Positions 43,590 through 55,176 are shown, counted from the first letter of the stretch. The stretch: DNA of 55,363 bases from Chloroflexota bacterium (GCA_030607875.1 JAUWJD010000020.1:1-55363), one strand, 5' to 3'. The notes: generated from the letters alone by a model not told the origin. A program made the numbers and translations.

Positions 43590-44520
43590 CCAGCCTTCTT
43601 CATGGTATTGTTCCTTACTCGACGGATCACTCAGGGAGAGCTACGCCGAGATTCCTCTGCCTACAACGGGATCACGAAATCGTGCCTAACTCATCTGAAG
43701 CTACAGATGACTACAGCCAGGCACCAGTCGCTTCTGCAAGCTCCCAAGTGACAGCCGCGTTCCAGTCGTCTTCGTAGAGGATTCGGCTAACCGGGGGCAA
43801 AGCTGTCAAAGCCAGATTCCGGTATGCCAGCAAGCATTGGTGAATCACACACCTGGCTCCCCTCGTCAATTGGCTTCCCTCCAAGATATCAGGTCTAGCC
43901 GCACGGCGATGCTCCGATAATCCCAGCCTTCTCGTTTCAGCCCTCAAGCTCGAAGATGGCTGCCGCAGTAGCTCGCTTTGTAAAACACGAACAATACAAT
44001 ACCGCTGAATGCGCACTTTAGCAAATCATGTACCGATCAGCGACAGAGCTGAGGCCCCTCCGCGCACCACGCAGCTTTGTCGCGGTGTGATCTGTGGGTC
44101 ACGCGCCTGTGGTGCTTTGTTTGCAGTTCACTTTGGGGGCAAGCGGGCCTCTGACACCTACGGATTGCGGCTTCTCTGAGTCGCCCAACGCTGCGGGCAC
44201 AGCTGGCCCAAAACTCGTTCTGAGCAACCAATGGGAGCAAAGTCTGCCTTGAGCCATGCCGCAGGGAATCTCGTCGCTGGAGTACAACCGGGCACGGAAA
44301 ACACAGATTCTCACCTGCACTTGCGAGCAGGCCGTCTCGCCCTGTTTCACTTTTGGTCTTTGCGCCACCTCTGGTCTTTGCGCCAGAGCCTATACGCCAC
44401 ACGTTTGTGCTGTGCAGGCGGATTAGGCAAAGCGTCATTTCACGCTATAATCTTAGTCACAGTTGTGAGGGATGATGAGGGGGCAGAGACTCTACTCCCA
44501 GGAGCACGAGGCGGCGAGGA
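43590..44520. other. Gene-poor region of about 930 bases
   Basis: No convincing coding sequence on either strand: open frames are short, Arg/Ser-rich and lack family resemblance. TGGTCTTTGCGCCA occurs at 44354-44367 and again at 44372-44385 (18-base period). A TATAAT at 44446-44451, with a poor -35, could serve mobA. The stretch adjoins relics, so it is probably degraded sequence. Confidence 0.6.
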
Positions 44521-44526
44521 ACTGCA

Positions 44527-45153
44527 GTGCCTAAAGTCAGCGCGATTGTTCTGGCTGGCGGAAAGAGCCGCCGCCTGGGCATAGACAAAGCATTGCTCAA
44601 GCTCAATGACGAGCGCCTGCTGACGCGCATCCTCGACACGCTGTGTACCTTGAGTGATGACCTCCTCGTAGTGACGGACGACAAGGAAGAACTCACGCAC
44701 TTGGGGGTGCGCATCGTTCCAGACATCCATCCAGGGCTGGGCCCCTTGGGCGGCATCTATTCGGGTTTGTTGGCTATGCGCTATGAGCGTGGCCTTGTCG
44801 TGGGATGCGATATGCCCTTTCTGAACGTTCATCTCTTGCGCCACATGATTCTGCTGTCTCAGGATTTCGACGTGGTAATCCCTAGAGTCCAGGACAACAC
44901 AGAACCGCTACATGCTCTCTACAACAAGGCCTGTCTGGGTGCCATCGAGGATTCGTTCAGCCGAGGCGGACGGCGCATCGTCAGTTTCTTCTCCCAGGTG
45001 CGCGTGCGCTATGTCGAGGCGGGCGAAACTGATGCTTTTGACCCAGAACACTGGTCCTGGTTCAATATCAACACGCCTGCTGAACTGGAGCTGGCCTGCA
45101 AGTGGGTCAAAAAGGGCGTTCCCTCTTGGCAGAAGTCAAAGCCTGCGTTATAA
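44527..45153 (+). CDS. mobA: Molybdenum cofactor guanylyltransferase
   Basis: 208 residues, GTG start with GAGGAA upstream. VSAIVLAGGKSRRLGIDKAL is the GTP-binding signature and PDIHPGLGPLGGIYSGLLAM with VGCDMPFLN binds the metal-nucleotide. FNINTPAELELA is the usual end. It attaches GMP to molybdopterin. No intact molybdoenzyme is in the window, only relics, so its client lies elsewhere or was lost. The -10 of the hyp operon promoter overlaps its stop codon. Confidence 0.93.
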   Translation: MPKVSAIVLAGGKSRRLGIDKALLKLNDERLLTRILDTLCTLSDDLLVVTDDKEELTHLGVRIVPDIHPGLGPLGGIYSGLLAMRYERGLVVGCDMPFLNVHLLRHMILLSQDFDVVIPRVQDNTEPLHALYNKACLGAIEDSFSRGGRRIVSFFSQVRVRYVEAGETDAFDPEHWSWFNINTPAELELACKWVKKGVPSWQKSKPAL

Positions 45154-45154
45154 T
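45126..45154 (+). promoter_or_regulatory. Promoter of the hypA operon
   Basis: TTGGCA (45126-45131), 17 bases, TATAAT (45149-45154). The -10 overlaps the mobA stop. It separates hydrogenase maturation from mobA. Confidence 0.7.
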
Positions 45155-45183
45155 TAGGAGTAGTTCTATCTGAATAATGTGAA

Positions 45184-45525
45184 ATGCACGAACTGTCTAT
45201 CACGCAAAACATACTGAACATCGTCAACGAGCATGCGCAGCGTGCGGGAGCGCAGCGAATTACGATCATCAACCTGGTAGTGGGAGAGCTGACAGGGTTT
45301 ATCGATGATTCGATTCAGTTCTACTTCGACATGCTCAGCCCGGGCACCCTCTCCGAAGGTGCAAAGCTCGCCATCCGGCGTGTCCCAGCACGGATTCGCT
45401 GTCGCGCTTGCAGCGAGGAGTTTGAGCTCCGAGATTTTAACTGGGTTTGTCCCCAATGCTCCGCGATAGGAGGCGATGTTATTCAAGGCCGCGAGTTCTT
45501 GGTAGAGAGCATAGAAGTGGAGTAG
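45184..45525 (+). CDS. hypA: Hydrogenase nickel-insertion protein HypA
   Basis: 113 residues. MHELSITQNILNIV carries the N-terminal Met-His nickel site, and the zinc loop has CRACSEEFEL and CPQCSAIGGD (CxxC...CxxC). HypA delivers nickel with HypB to the hydrogenase large subunit. AGGAG is about 24 bases upstream, too far, so translation may be nearly leaderless. It is the first gene of hypABFCDE. Confidence 0.97.
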   Translation: MHELSITQNILNIVNEHAQRAGAQRITIINLVVGELTGFIDDSIQFYFDMLSPGTLSEGAKLAIRRVPARIRCRACSEEFELRDFNWVCPQCSAIGGDVIQGREFLVESIEVE

Positions 45526-45548
45526 AGTTCGCCTCAAGGAGTGGACCG

Positions 45549-46205
45549 ATGAAGGTATCTGTAATAAAAGATATTCTCAGTGCTAACGATGAGATTGCCT
45601 TGCAGAACAGGCAGTTGCTGGATAAGCACGGCATCTGCGTGATGAATGTGATGGCCTCGCCCGGCGGGGGCAAGACGAGCCTCATCCTGCGCACCATCGA
45701 CGCCCTGCGTGACCGTGTACGTATCGCCGTCGTTGAGGGCGACATTGCCTCCACCGTCGATGCCGATCGCGTGGCGAAAAAGTCGGTGCCCGTAGTACAG
45801 ATCAACACGGGCGGGCAGTGCCACCTCGACGCACCCATGCTTCGTCTTGCACTGGCGAAATTGCCGCTCGCCGACCTCGACCTGGTGATGATCGAAAACG
45901 TCGGTAACCTGATCTGTCCCGTAGATTTCAAGCTGGGTGAGAACTTGAATGTGATGATCGCCAGCGCACCTGAGGGGGACGACAAGCCATACAAGTACCC
46001 TGGCATCTTTATCGCAGTGGACGCAGTGGTCATCAACAAGATCGATCTGTTGCCTTATCTACGTTTTGATATGCCAGCGTTTCGCAAGTTGATCCTGGGC
46101 ATGAATCCGGATGTCCATATCTTCGAGGTCTCCTGCGAGACTGGCCAAGGCACTGAGGACTGGGCAGAGTGGGTCGCACAGCAAATCCAAACAAAACTCA
46201 AATAG
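45549..46205 (+). CDS. hypB: Hydrogenase nickel-insertion GTPase HypB
   Basis: 218 residues from ATG 45549 after AAGGAGTGG. P-loop MASPGGGKTSL, VVEGDIASTVDADRV, the metal/GTP region INTGGQCHLDA with IENVGNLICPVDF, and guanine motif NKIDLL. No N-terminal His-rich or CxxCGC nickel-storage stretch, so it is the minimal form. GTP hydrolysis drives nickel transfer. It overlaps the likely hypF start. Confidence 0.97.
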   Translation: MKVSVIKDILSANDEIALQNRQLLDKHGICVMNVMASPGGGKTSLILRTIDALRDRVRIAVVEGDIASTVDADRVAKKSVPVVQINTGGQCHLDAPMLRLALAKLPLADLDLVMIENVGNLICPVDFKLGENLNVMIASAPEGDDKPYKYPGIFIAVDAVVINKIDLLPYLRFDMPAFRKLILGMNPDVHIFEVSCETGQGTEDWAEWVAQQIQTKLK

Positions 46206-48544
46206 TATCAAGAGCCTCCCGTCTACAGGCAGCAAAGCATATCGAACTCACCGGCATCATTCAGGGCGTGGGGTTTCGTCCGTTTGTCTACAATCTGGCC
46301 GTGGCACACGGACTGCGAGGCTGGGTGCGCAATACGTCGGGATGCGTCGAAATTGAAGTACAAGGCATCCTGGAGGCAGTGGATTTGTTCATCGATGCGC
46401 TCGTCTCTGAAGCACCACCGCTGGCGCGCATCGAAACCATTTCGGTTACTGACATATCGCCCGATGACCACGGCAAGTTCGTCATCCTGGAAAGCTTGCC
46501 TCAGGCCGGTGCGTACCAGTTGGTTTCGCCGGACATTGCCACCTGTGCGGATTGCCTGCGCGAGCTGTTCGATCCACAGGACAGGCGCTATGGATACCCT
46601 TTCATCAACTGCACCAACTGTGGGCCGCGTTTCACCATCATCCAAGACATCCCATACGATCGTCCCCAGACCACTATGTACAAGTTCCCCCTGTGCAAAG
46701 ACTGCCAGGCAGAGTACGATGACCCAACCGACCGCCGCTTTCATGCGCAGCCTAATGCCTGTGCGGTATGCGGCCCGCCCATCTGGTGGGTGGACAAATC
46801 ACGGGAGCAGCCCTCGCCGCCTGTCGCACGGATTACGGACGACGAGGTCATCCGGGAAGCGAGCCGCCTGCTCAAGAGCGGCAAGATTCTGGCCCTGAAA
46901 GGGCTTGGCGGTTTTCACCTGGCCTGTGACGCCACCGATGAATCCGCAGTCAAGTGCCTGCGCGAGCGCAAGCACCGTCCCCACAAGTCGTTCGCCCTGA
47001 TGATGAGCACCCTGGAGGAGATCCAGCGGCACTGTTGGGTGAGTTCGGCAGAGGCCGCCTTGCTCACCTCGCCGGCCAGTCCTATTGTGCTGCTGCCTTG
47101 GCGACATGACCCCGCTGTGGTACGCAACGTTGCGCCGAACAACCGTTATCTGGGTGTTATGCTCCCCTACACACCGCTCCATCACCTGCTGCTGCGAGAA
47201 GTAGGATGCCCCCTGGTGATGACCAGCGGGAACCTGGCTGAGGAACCAATCGCCAAGGATAACGATGAGGCCCTGCGCCGGTTGGAACCCCTGGCTGACG
47301 CTTTTCTGCTCCACGATCGAGACATCTACGCGCGCTACGATGACAGCGTGTGGTTTGTGCCCCTGACGGATCGGCCGCAGCCCATACGGCGGGCTCGCGG
47401 GTACTCTCCGCGCCCCGTTCGGCTGACCTTTTCCCTGGGACGCATCCTGGCCTGCGGAGCCGAGCTGAAGAACACCTTCTGCCTGACCCAGGACCAATAC
47501 GCCTTCGTCAGCCAGCACATCGGGGACATGGAGAACCTGGAGACACTGGAGCATTTTCAGGCCACGGTCCAACTGTATGAGCATCTGTTCCGGGCAAGAC
47601 CAGCAGCGATCGCCTGTGACCTGCACCCGGACTACCTGGCGACCCGCTATGCCAAAGAACGAGCAACGAGTGAGGGGCTGCCCTTGTTCGAGATTCAACA
47701 CCACCACGCGCACATCGCCAGTTGCCTGGCCGACAACGATTGGCCTGCAGACGCGGGCCCGGTGATTGGCGTGGCGATGGATGGAACGGGCCTGGGCAGC
47801 GACGGCCACATCTGGGGTGGCGAATTCCTGGTCGCGGACTATCGTTCATTCAAGCGTTTCGGGCAGTTGCAGTACTTGCCGCTGCCGGGAGGCGATGCCG
47901 CCACGCGCAAACCGTACCGCATTGCTCTTGCCTACCTGTTTCAGTGCCTGGGAGAGATCCCTGACCTGCCCTCTCTGGCTTCTATTCCACCACGGGAGAT
48001 CGAGATCATCCAGCAGATGGTGCAGCAGGACATTAACACGCCTCTGACATCATCCTGTGGCCGGCTGTTTGACGCGGTCAGTGCGCTCCTCGGCATTTGC
48101 CTGGAGACGACCTATGAGGCCCAGGCCGCGATTGAGCTGGAGATGGCTGCCGGTGACGTGCAGCGAGGCGATGGAGTACTATATCCCTTCTCGATTGACT
48201 CGCATGAGGGGATGCAGATCATACGGCTGGAAGCACTGCTCGAGGCCGTTGTGGAGGCAGTAAAGGCCGGCCAACCTCAGCGTGAAATCAGCGCCGCCTT
48301 TCACAACACGCTGGCAGAGATGATTGGCCAAATGTGCCAACTTCTGCGTGAAGAAGGCAAACTCAACACCGTGGCCCTGTCCGGAGGCTGTTTCCAGAAC
48401 CGCCAATTGCTTCAGCTAACGGTGGCGGTGCTCCAATCGCAAGGTTTTCGTGTTCTGCCGCACCGTCAGGTGCCGTGCAACGATGGTGGCCTGTCTCTGG
48501 GCCAGGCCGTGATTGCCCATTTCCTGAATGGAGGTCATACATAG
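46169..48544 (+). CDS. hypF: Carbamoyltransferase HypF
   Basis: 791 residues using GTG 46169, which overlaps hypB by 37 bases; no better start is seen before the acylphosphatase domain (ELTGIIQGVGFRPFVYNLAV). Then two Cys4 zinc fingers (CADCLREL...CTNCGPR and CKDCQAEY...CAVCGP), a YrdC-like domain (LKGLGGFHLACDA) and a Kae1-like domain with HHHAHIASCLADN and GVAMDGTGLG. It turns carbamoyl phosphate into the cyanide precursor for the Fe ligands, with HypE. Confidence 0.97.
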   Translation: MGRTANPNKTQIVSRASRLQAAKHIELTGIIQGVGFRPFVYNLAVAHGLRGWVRNTSGCVEIEVQGILEAVDLFIDALVSEAPPLARIETISVTDISPDDHGKFVILESLPQAGAYQLVSPDIATCADCLRELFDPQDRRYGYPFINCTNCGPRFTIIQDIPYDRPQTTMYKFPLCKDCQAEYDDPTDRRFHAQPNACAVCGPPIWWVDKSREQPSPPVARITDDEVIREASRLLKSGKILALKGLGGFHLACDATDESAVKCLRERKHRPHKSFALMMSTLEEIQRHCWVSSAEAALLTSPASPIVLLPWRHDPAVVRNVAPNNRYLGVMLPYTPLHHLLLREVGCPLVMTSGNLAEEPIAKDNDEALRRLEPLADAFLLHDRDIYARYDDSVWFVPLTDRPQPIRRARGYSPRPVRLTFSLGRILACGAELKNTFCLTQDQYAFVSQHIGDMENLETLEHFQATVQLYEHLFRARPAAIACDLHPDYLATRYAKERATSEGLPLFEIQHHHAHIASCLADNDWPADAGPVIGVAMDGTGLGSDGHIWGGEFLVADYRSFKRFGQLQYLPLPGGDAATRKPYRIALAYLFQCLGEIPDLPSLASIPPREIEIIQQMVQQDINTPLTSSCGRLFDAVSALLGICLETTYEAQAAIELEMAAGDVQRGDGVLYPFSIDSHEGMQIIRLEALLEAVVEAVKAGQPQREISAAFHNTLAEMIGQMCQLLREEGKLNTVALSGGCFQNRQLLQLTVAVLQSQGFRVLPHRQVPCNDGGLSLGQAVIAHFLNGGHT

Positions 48545-48826
48545 ATGTGTTTAGCTGTTCCTGCCCAGGTCCTGTCCATCGATGGCCAGGAAGCTGAGGT
48601 TGACTTTGGTGGCGTCCGGCGCCGCATCAGTGTGGTGCTCACCCCAGAGGTTCGTCTCGGCGATTATGTCATAATCCATACGGGGTTTGCCATCAGCGTT
48701 CTGGACCAACAAGAAGCCCAAGAGACGCTGAAGCTGTTTCAGGAGCTGGATGAATTCAATGCCCAAATGTCCGCAGGGTCCGACGAGCCTGCCGAGCCCC
48801 ATTCCCCTCGCTCCGGCCGGGGATGA
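48545..48826 (+). CDS. hypC: Hydrogenase maturation chaperone HypC
   Basis: 93 residues starting MCLAVPAQVLSIDG (the N-terminal Met-Cys-Leu-Ala-Val-Pro that holds the Fe unit), GGVRRRISVVLTPEVRLGDY and VIIHTGFAISVLDQQEAQET. It begins directly after the hypF stop. It carries Fe(CN)2CO from HypD to the large subunit. Confidence 0.97.
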   Translation: MCLAVPAQVLSIDGQEAEVDFGGVRRRISVVLTPEVRLGDYVIIHTGFAISVLDQQEAQETLKLFQELDEFNAQMSAGSDEPAEPHSPRSGRG

Positions 48827-48829
48827 AAC

Positions 48830-49915
48830 ATGAAGTACGTTGACGAATTCCGCGATCCGCAGAAGGCGCATAAGCTGCTGGCCTGGATCCGCAAGCGCTC
48901 CACGCGCACTGTTCGCCTGATGGAGTTCTGCGGCGGACATACACATGCCATCTTCAAGTTCGGCCTGCGACAGTTGTTGCCGCCTACGGTCTCGCTGCTC
49001 TCCGGACCGGGCTGCCCGGTCTGCGTCACGGCCAGCAGCGATCTGGATCGGGTCATCGCCATCGCTCACCTGCCAGAGGTGATCATGGCCACGTTTGGCG
49101 ACATGATGCGTGTGCCTGGCAGCAAAGGCACCCTGCAGAGAGCCAAAGCCCAGGGAGCAGACGTGCGCATGGTCTATTCCAGCCTGGACGCGCTGTCCAT
49201 CGCTCGGGCCAATTCCGACCGTGCGCTTGTCTTCCTGGGCATAGGCTTTGAAACTACCGCGCCCACGGTGGCTGCAACCATCTTGCAGGCCCAGGCGGAA
49301 GGGTTGGACAACTTCTCTGTCCTGTCACTGCACAAGCTCACGCCTCCAGCCACCCAGGCCATCCTCGACGCAGGGGAGGTGAAACTTTCGGGCATCATCG
49401 GCCCCGGACACGTGACTACCATCATTGGCGCAGATAGCTGGGGCTTTCTGCCACGTGACTATGGCCTCCCTTGCGCCATCGCCGGCTTCGAATCGCTGGA
49501 TATTCTCAAAGCCATTTATGCCCTGGTGGATATGATCGAGCGCGGCGTACCTGGGGTTAGCAATGCTTACGGACGCGCTGTGAATGCCAAAGGCAATCGC
49601 GTGGCGCTGCGGGTGATGCACCAGGTCTTTCAAACTGGCGTTGCCGAATGGAGGGGTCTGGGCAGCGTGCCGGCCAGCGGCCTGTCGCTGCGTGACGAAT
49701 ACGCAGCATTCGACGCCAGTCGCCGCTTTCCCGTCCGCGTTGCCCCCAGCCAAGAACCCAAGGGCTGCCGCTGCGGCGAAGTATTGCGTGGCATCATCAC
49801 ACCACCCGAGTGTCCTCTGTTCGCGCGGGTTTGCACCCCTGCACGGCCCATCGGCCCCTGCATGGTCTCCGGTGAAGGAGCCTGCGCGGCTTACCTGCAA
49901 TACGGCGAAGTGTAA
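48830..49915 (+). CDS. hypD: Hydrogenase maturation iron-sulfur protein HypD
   Basis: 361 residues. Family motifs: RLMEFCGGHTHAIFKFGLRQ, LLSGPGCPVCVT, IGFETTAPTVAATI, GFESLDILKAI and the Cys-rich end GCRCGEVLRGII...CPLFARVCTPARPIGPCMVS, ligating a [4Fe-4S] cluster. It assembles the Fe(CN)2CO centre with HypC and HypE. Three bases after hypC. Confidence 0.97.
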   Translation: MKYVDEFRDPQKAHKLLAWIRKRSTRTVRLMEFCGGHTHAIFKFGLRQLLPPTVSLLSGPGCPVCVTASSDLDRVIAIAHLPEVIMATFGDMMRVPGSKGTLQRAKAQGADVRMVYSSLDALSIARANSDRALVFLGIGFETTAPTVAATILQAQAEGLDNFSVLSLHKLTPPATQAILDAGEVKLSGIIGPGHVTTIIGADSWGFLPRDYGLPCAIAGFESLDILKAIYALVDMIERGVPGVSNAYGRAVNAKGNRVALRVMHQVFQTGVAEWRGLGSVPASGLSLRDEYAAFDASRRFPVRVAPSQEPKGCRCGEVLRGIITPPECPLFARVCTPARPIGPCMVSGEGACAAYLQYGEV

Positions 49916-50935
49916 ATGTCCCAAGAAGCGATCCTGTTGGCACACGGCAGTGGGGGAAAACTGACCCACGACTTGATCCGCGATGTCTTTGTCCGGCACT
50001 TGACCAATCCCGTGCTGGATGTGCAAGATGACGCCGCGGTATGGGCACTGCCGTCATCTCCTGAGACACGGCTGGCCCTGTCCACAGACAGCTACGTGGT
50101 CCAGCCAATCTTCTTCCCCGGTGGAGACATCGGTAAGCTGGCGGTTTGTGGCACCATCAATGATTTGGCAATGGTAGGCGCAAAGCCGCTTCACCTTACC
50201 GCCGGCTTTATCCTCGAGGAGGGGCTGCCGCTGGCCGACCTGGAGCGCATTGTCGCTTCGATGGCTCAGACGGCTGACCAGGCTGGCGTGAAGATCGTCG
50301 CTGGCGATACCAAGGTGGTCGATCGTGGCAGCGCCGATCAGATCTTTATCAATACCGCTGGCATAGGCATTGTGCTGCAAGGAGTTGACATCTCTGGAGC
50401 AAACGCACGGCCGGGTGATGTGGTCATCCTCAATGGTCCCATTGGCATGCACGGTCTGGCCATTATGAGCCAGCGTGAGGGGCTCTCTTTTTCCTTCCCT
50501 CTGCACAGTGACTGTGCGCCGCTCAACGGCCTGGTAGCTGCCATGTTGCGGGCTGACGGGCGCATCCACTGTCTGCGTGATCCCACTCGAGGTGGCCTGG
50601 CAACCACGATCAATGAACTCGCGGCCCAGAGCCAGGTAGGGATAAAGCTTGAAGAAACCGCTATCCCCATCCCAGAGAGCGTACGGGCTGGATGCGAGTT
50701 GCTGGGGCTCGACCCGCTCTACGTCGCCAACGAAGGCAAGCTGGTGGCCATCGTGCCACCGGAAGCCGAACTGCCCCTCCTGGCCGCGATGCGCAGCCAC
50801 CCCTACGGCCAGGAAGCGACTACCATCGGCCGTGTCACCTCTGCACATCCTGGGCGCGTGGTATTGCACACCACACTGGGCGCCAACCGCATCCTGGGCA
50901 TGCTCACCGGCGCACAACTGCCCAGAATCTGCTAG
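49916..50935 (+). CDS. hypE: Carbamoyl-dehydratase HypE
   Basis: 339 residues, starting right after the hypD stop. AIR-synthase-like: LLAHGSGGKLTHDLIRDVF, VGAKPLHLTAGFILEEGLP, ATP-binding IVAGDTKVVDRGSADQIF, RDPTRGGLATTINEL, and the C-terminal PRIC whose Cys receives the carbamoyl group and yields thiocyanate. Last gene of hypABFCDE. SelD belongs to the same fold, but the PRIC end and neighbours fix it as HypE. Confidence 0.97.
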   Translation: MSQEAILLAHGSGGKLTHDLIRDVFVRHLTNPVLDVQDDAAVWALPSSPETRLALSTDSYVVQPIFFPGGDIGKLAVCGTINDLAMVGAKPLHLTAGFILEEGLPLADLERIVASMAQTADQAGVKIVAGDTKVVDRGSADQIFINTAGIGIVLQGVDISGANARPGDVVILNGPIGMHGLAIMSQREGLSFSFPLHSDCAPLNGLVAAMLRADGRIHCLRDPTRGGLATTINELAAQSQVGIKLEETAIPIPESVRAGCELLGLDPLYVANEGKLVAIVPPEAELPLLAAMRSHPYGQEATTIGRVTSAHPGRVVLHTTLGANRILGMLTGAQLPRIC

Positions 50936-51285
50936 GCGGCAGCAACCGAGTTGGTGAGAAAAACACCCTGCTCAAAGACCGGATGTAGGTGTCGCTCCTC
51001 AGCATGCCCATCCGCCCCAAACCAGAAATGCGCCCTTTCAGAGACAGCTCTGGAGTTTAACCCCAAACTCGTTGGCGGTACACGAAAATCACAAACTGGG
51101 GCGAAAAAACCCAAAGGGGCATCATTAAGCACTCGTGTCATTCGTCTTCTTTCGTGTCGTTCGTGTCGTTCGTGTCATTCGTCTTCTTTCGTGTTTTTCG
51201 TGTTATTCATCTTCTTTCGTGTCATTCGTGTTATTCGTCTTCTTTCGTGTTTTTCGTGTACACATTCTTCCTCCGGATAGCCAGC
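50936..51285. other. Intergenic region with simple repeats
   Basis: Between hypE and the promoter of the next unit. No gene is seen; 51132-51259 is a TTCGTGT-rich repeat. Confidence 0.6.
51132..51259. repeat. TTCGTGT-based low-complexity tandem repeat
   Basis: About 128 bases made of TTCGTGTCATTCGTCTTCT-like units in irregular order, with variants TTCGTGTCGT and TTCGTGTTTTTC. The repeated TTCGTGT and CTTCTTTCGTG cores show slippage-like expansion. Spacing is not regular enough for CRISPR. Confidence 0.9.
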
Positions 51286-51314
51286 TTGACAACAGAACGT
51301 GTGTTCTGTACAAT
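51286..51314 (+). promoter_or_regulatory. Promoter with LexA-like palindrome upstream of membrane protein-gyrB
   Basis: TTGACA (51286-51291), 17 bases, TACAAT (51309-51314). The spacer is ACAGAAC-GTGT-GTTCTGT (51292-51309), whose core GAAC-N4-GTTC matches the LexA/DinR box of Gram-positive bacteria. A repressor bound there would block polymerase. Confidence 0.6.
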
Positions 51315-51397
51315 CATATCGGATTCGAAACCAAAGACGCGCGCGCTTTTCAGAACCGCCAAATTGTGCTACAATCTGTGGTTGGAGGACCAACACC

Positions 51398-54279
<2,882 letters not shown>

Positions 54280-54280
54280 T

Positions 54281-54297
54281 CGGTTTGCAGTTGGCAG
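54281..54297 (+). repeat. 17-bp inverted repeat, left arm, flanking the OsmC gene
   Basis: CGGTTTGCAGTTGGCAG is the exact complement of 54833-54849. The arm lies right after gyrB and is followed by an AGACC-TCGGA-GGTCT hairpin (54300-54314). Confidence 0.8.
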
Positions 54298-54351
54298 CAA
54301 GACCTCGGAGGTCTGCGAATCTTGTTTACACTTTGCTAAGGAGGTCCATTT

Positions 54352-54792
54352 ATGGCCGAAATCGTCGTCGTTCGCATGAAGAGCAGTTTCGAGGCGGAAT
54401 TCCTGGCCGCAGATACCGATTCACCGCATGCGTCCCATCGGGAACTCAAGCCTGTGCAGGCTCTCCATGAGCTGACGCCCTACGGCATGATGCTCGCCAG
54501 CCTGGGCTCGTGCACCGCTATTCTTTTGCACTCCTATGCTCGCAATCATGGCCTGGATTTGTTGGAAGTCGAAGTCCGTGCCAGCTATGACCGCGTGTTT
54601 GTTGAGGACTGTGAACGCTGCGAGGAGATTGGGGAGTACACCGAGCAGATCGAGGCACAAGTTGGATTGATGGGTCATATCAGTGATGGCGAGCGAAACA
54701 AACTGTTCCTGATCTCCAAGCACTGTCCGATCCACAAAATCCTCCACGACGGGATCCAGACCGTATTCCGGCCGGCAGAACAAACGGAGTAG
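54352..54792 (+). CDS. OsmC/Ohr-family protein
   Basis: 146 residues, ATG after AAGGAGG. Peroxidase Cys are visible in MMLASLGSCTAILLHSY and LISKHCPIHKILHDGI. OsmC/Ohr proteins reduce organic hydroperoxides; this YhfA-like branch has no proven substrate. A central acidic insert CERCEEIGEYTEQ carries an extra Cys pair. It stands between 17-bp inverted repeats. Confidence 0.88.
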   Translation: MAEIVVVRMKSSFEAEFLAADTDSPHASHRELKPVQALHELTPYGMMLASLGSCTAILLHSYARNHGLDLLEVEVRASYDRVFVEDCERCEEIGEYTEQIEAQVGLMGHISDGERNKLFLISKHCPIHKILHDGIQTVFRPAEQTE

Positions 54793-54832
54793 CCATTCCC
54801 TGCTTCAGACGGAACTCGGCACGACCGACGGA

Positions 54833-54849
54833 CTGCCAACTGCAAACCG
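54833..54849 (-). repeat. 17-bp inverted repeat, right arm
   Basis: CTGCCAACTGCAAACCG, complement of 54281-54297; CGCCAACCGAGAACCGCC continues the same theme on its right. Confidence 0.8.
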
Positions 54850-54889
54850 CCAACCGAGAACCGCCAGAGGGTGACCATCAAGCGGCAAT

Positions 54890-54918
54890 TTGACCCACAC
54901 GCGCTGTGTCAGTATAAT
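54890..54918 (+). promoter_or_regulatory. Promoter of the tRNA-Thr/tRNA-Tyr unit
   Basis: TTGACC (54890-54895), 17 bases, TATAAT (54913-54918), 22 bases before tRNA-Thr. Confidence 0.85.
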
Positions 54919-54940
54919 GCAGAGCGTCAAAGCCCGACTT

Positions 54941-55016
54941 GCCTGAGTAGCTCAGTCGGAAGAGCAACCGCCTTGTAAGTGGTCGGTCGCCGGTTCGATT
55001 CCGGCCTCAGGCTCCA
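54941..55016 (+). tRNA. tRNA-Thr (anticodon TGT)
   Basis: Acceptor GCCTGAG/CTCAGGC, D stem GCTC/GAGC, anticodon stem ACCGC/GTGGT with loop CTTGTAA (TGT), T arm GCCGG-TTCGATT-CCGGC, and CCA encoded at 55014-55016. All stems pair, with one G-T wobble in the anticodon stem. Confidence 0.96.
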
Positions 55017-55041
55017 TTCTTCGAGAAAGCACAACCTACAT

Positions 55042-55123
55042 GGGCAGGTACCCAAGTGGCCAAAGGGGGCTGACTGTAAATCAGCTGGCTAAGCCTTCGG
55101 TGGTTCAAATCCGCCCCTGCCCA
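55042..55123 (+). tRNA. tRNA-Tyr (anticodon GTA)
   Basis: Acceptor GGGCAGG/CCTGCCC, anticodon arm GCTGA-CTGTAAA-TCAGC (GTA), long variable arm (TGGCTAAGCCTTC) as expected for class II tRNA-Tyr, T arm GGTGG-TTCAAAT-CCGCC. CCA is not encoded immediately after the discriminator A. 25 bases after tRNA-Thr. Confidence 0.95.
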
Positions 55124-55144
55124 CTCCAAGTAGTACCTAACGCG

Positions 55145-55176
55145 AAACCGTCTGCTAGAGGTGTGGCAGGCGGTTT
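55145..55176 (+). terminator. Terminator of the tRNA unit
   Basis: AAACCGTCTGC (55145-55155) pairs with GCAGGCGGTTT (55166-55176) with one G-T wobble and a 10-base loop, then TGTCGTG. It closes the transcription unit 60 bases before the terminal repeat. Confidence 0.75.

Noticed and set aside
44037-44438. Minus-strand open frame as a gene
   Set aside because: Arg/Ser/Cys-rich product without recognisable fold, in a region with direct repeats and next to pseudogenes.
49916-50935. SelD (selenophosphate synthetase), which would support selenocysteine use
   Set aside because: It shares the AIR-synthase fold, but the C-terminal PRIC and the hypABFCD context identify HypE.
51132-51259. CRISPR array
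   Set aside because: Units are short and irregular with no unique spacers, and no cas genes are in the window.
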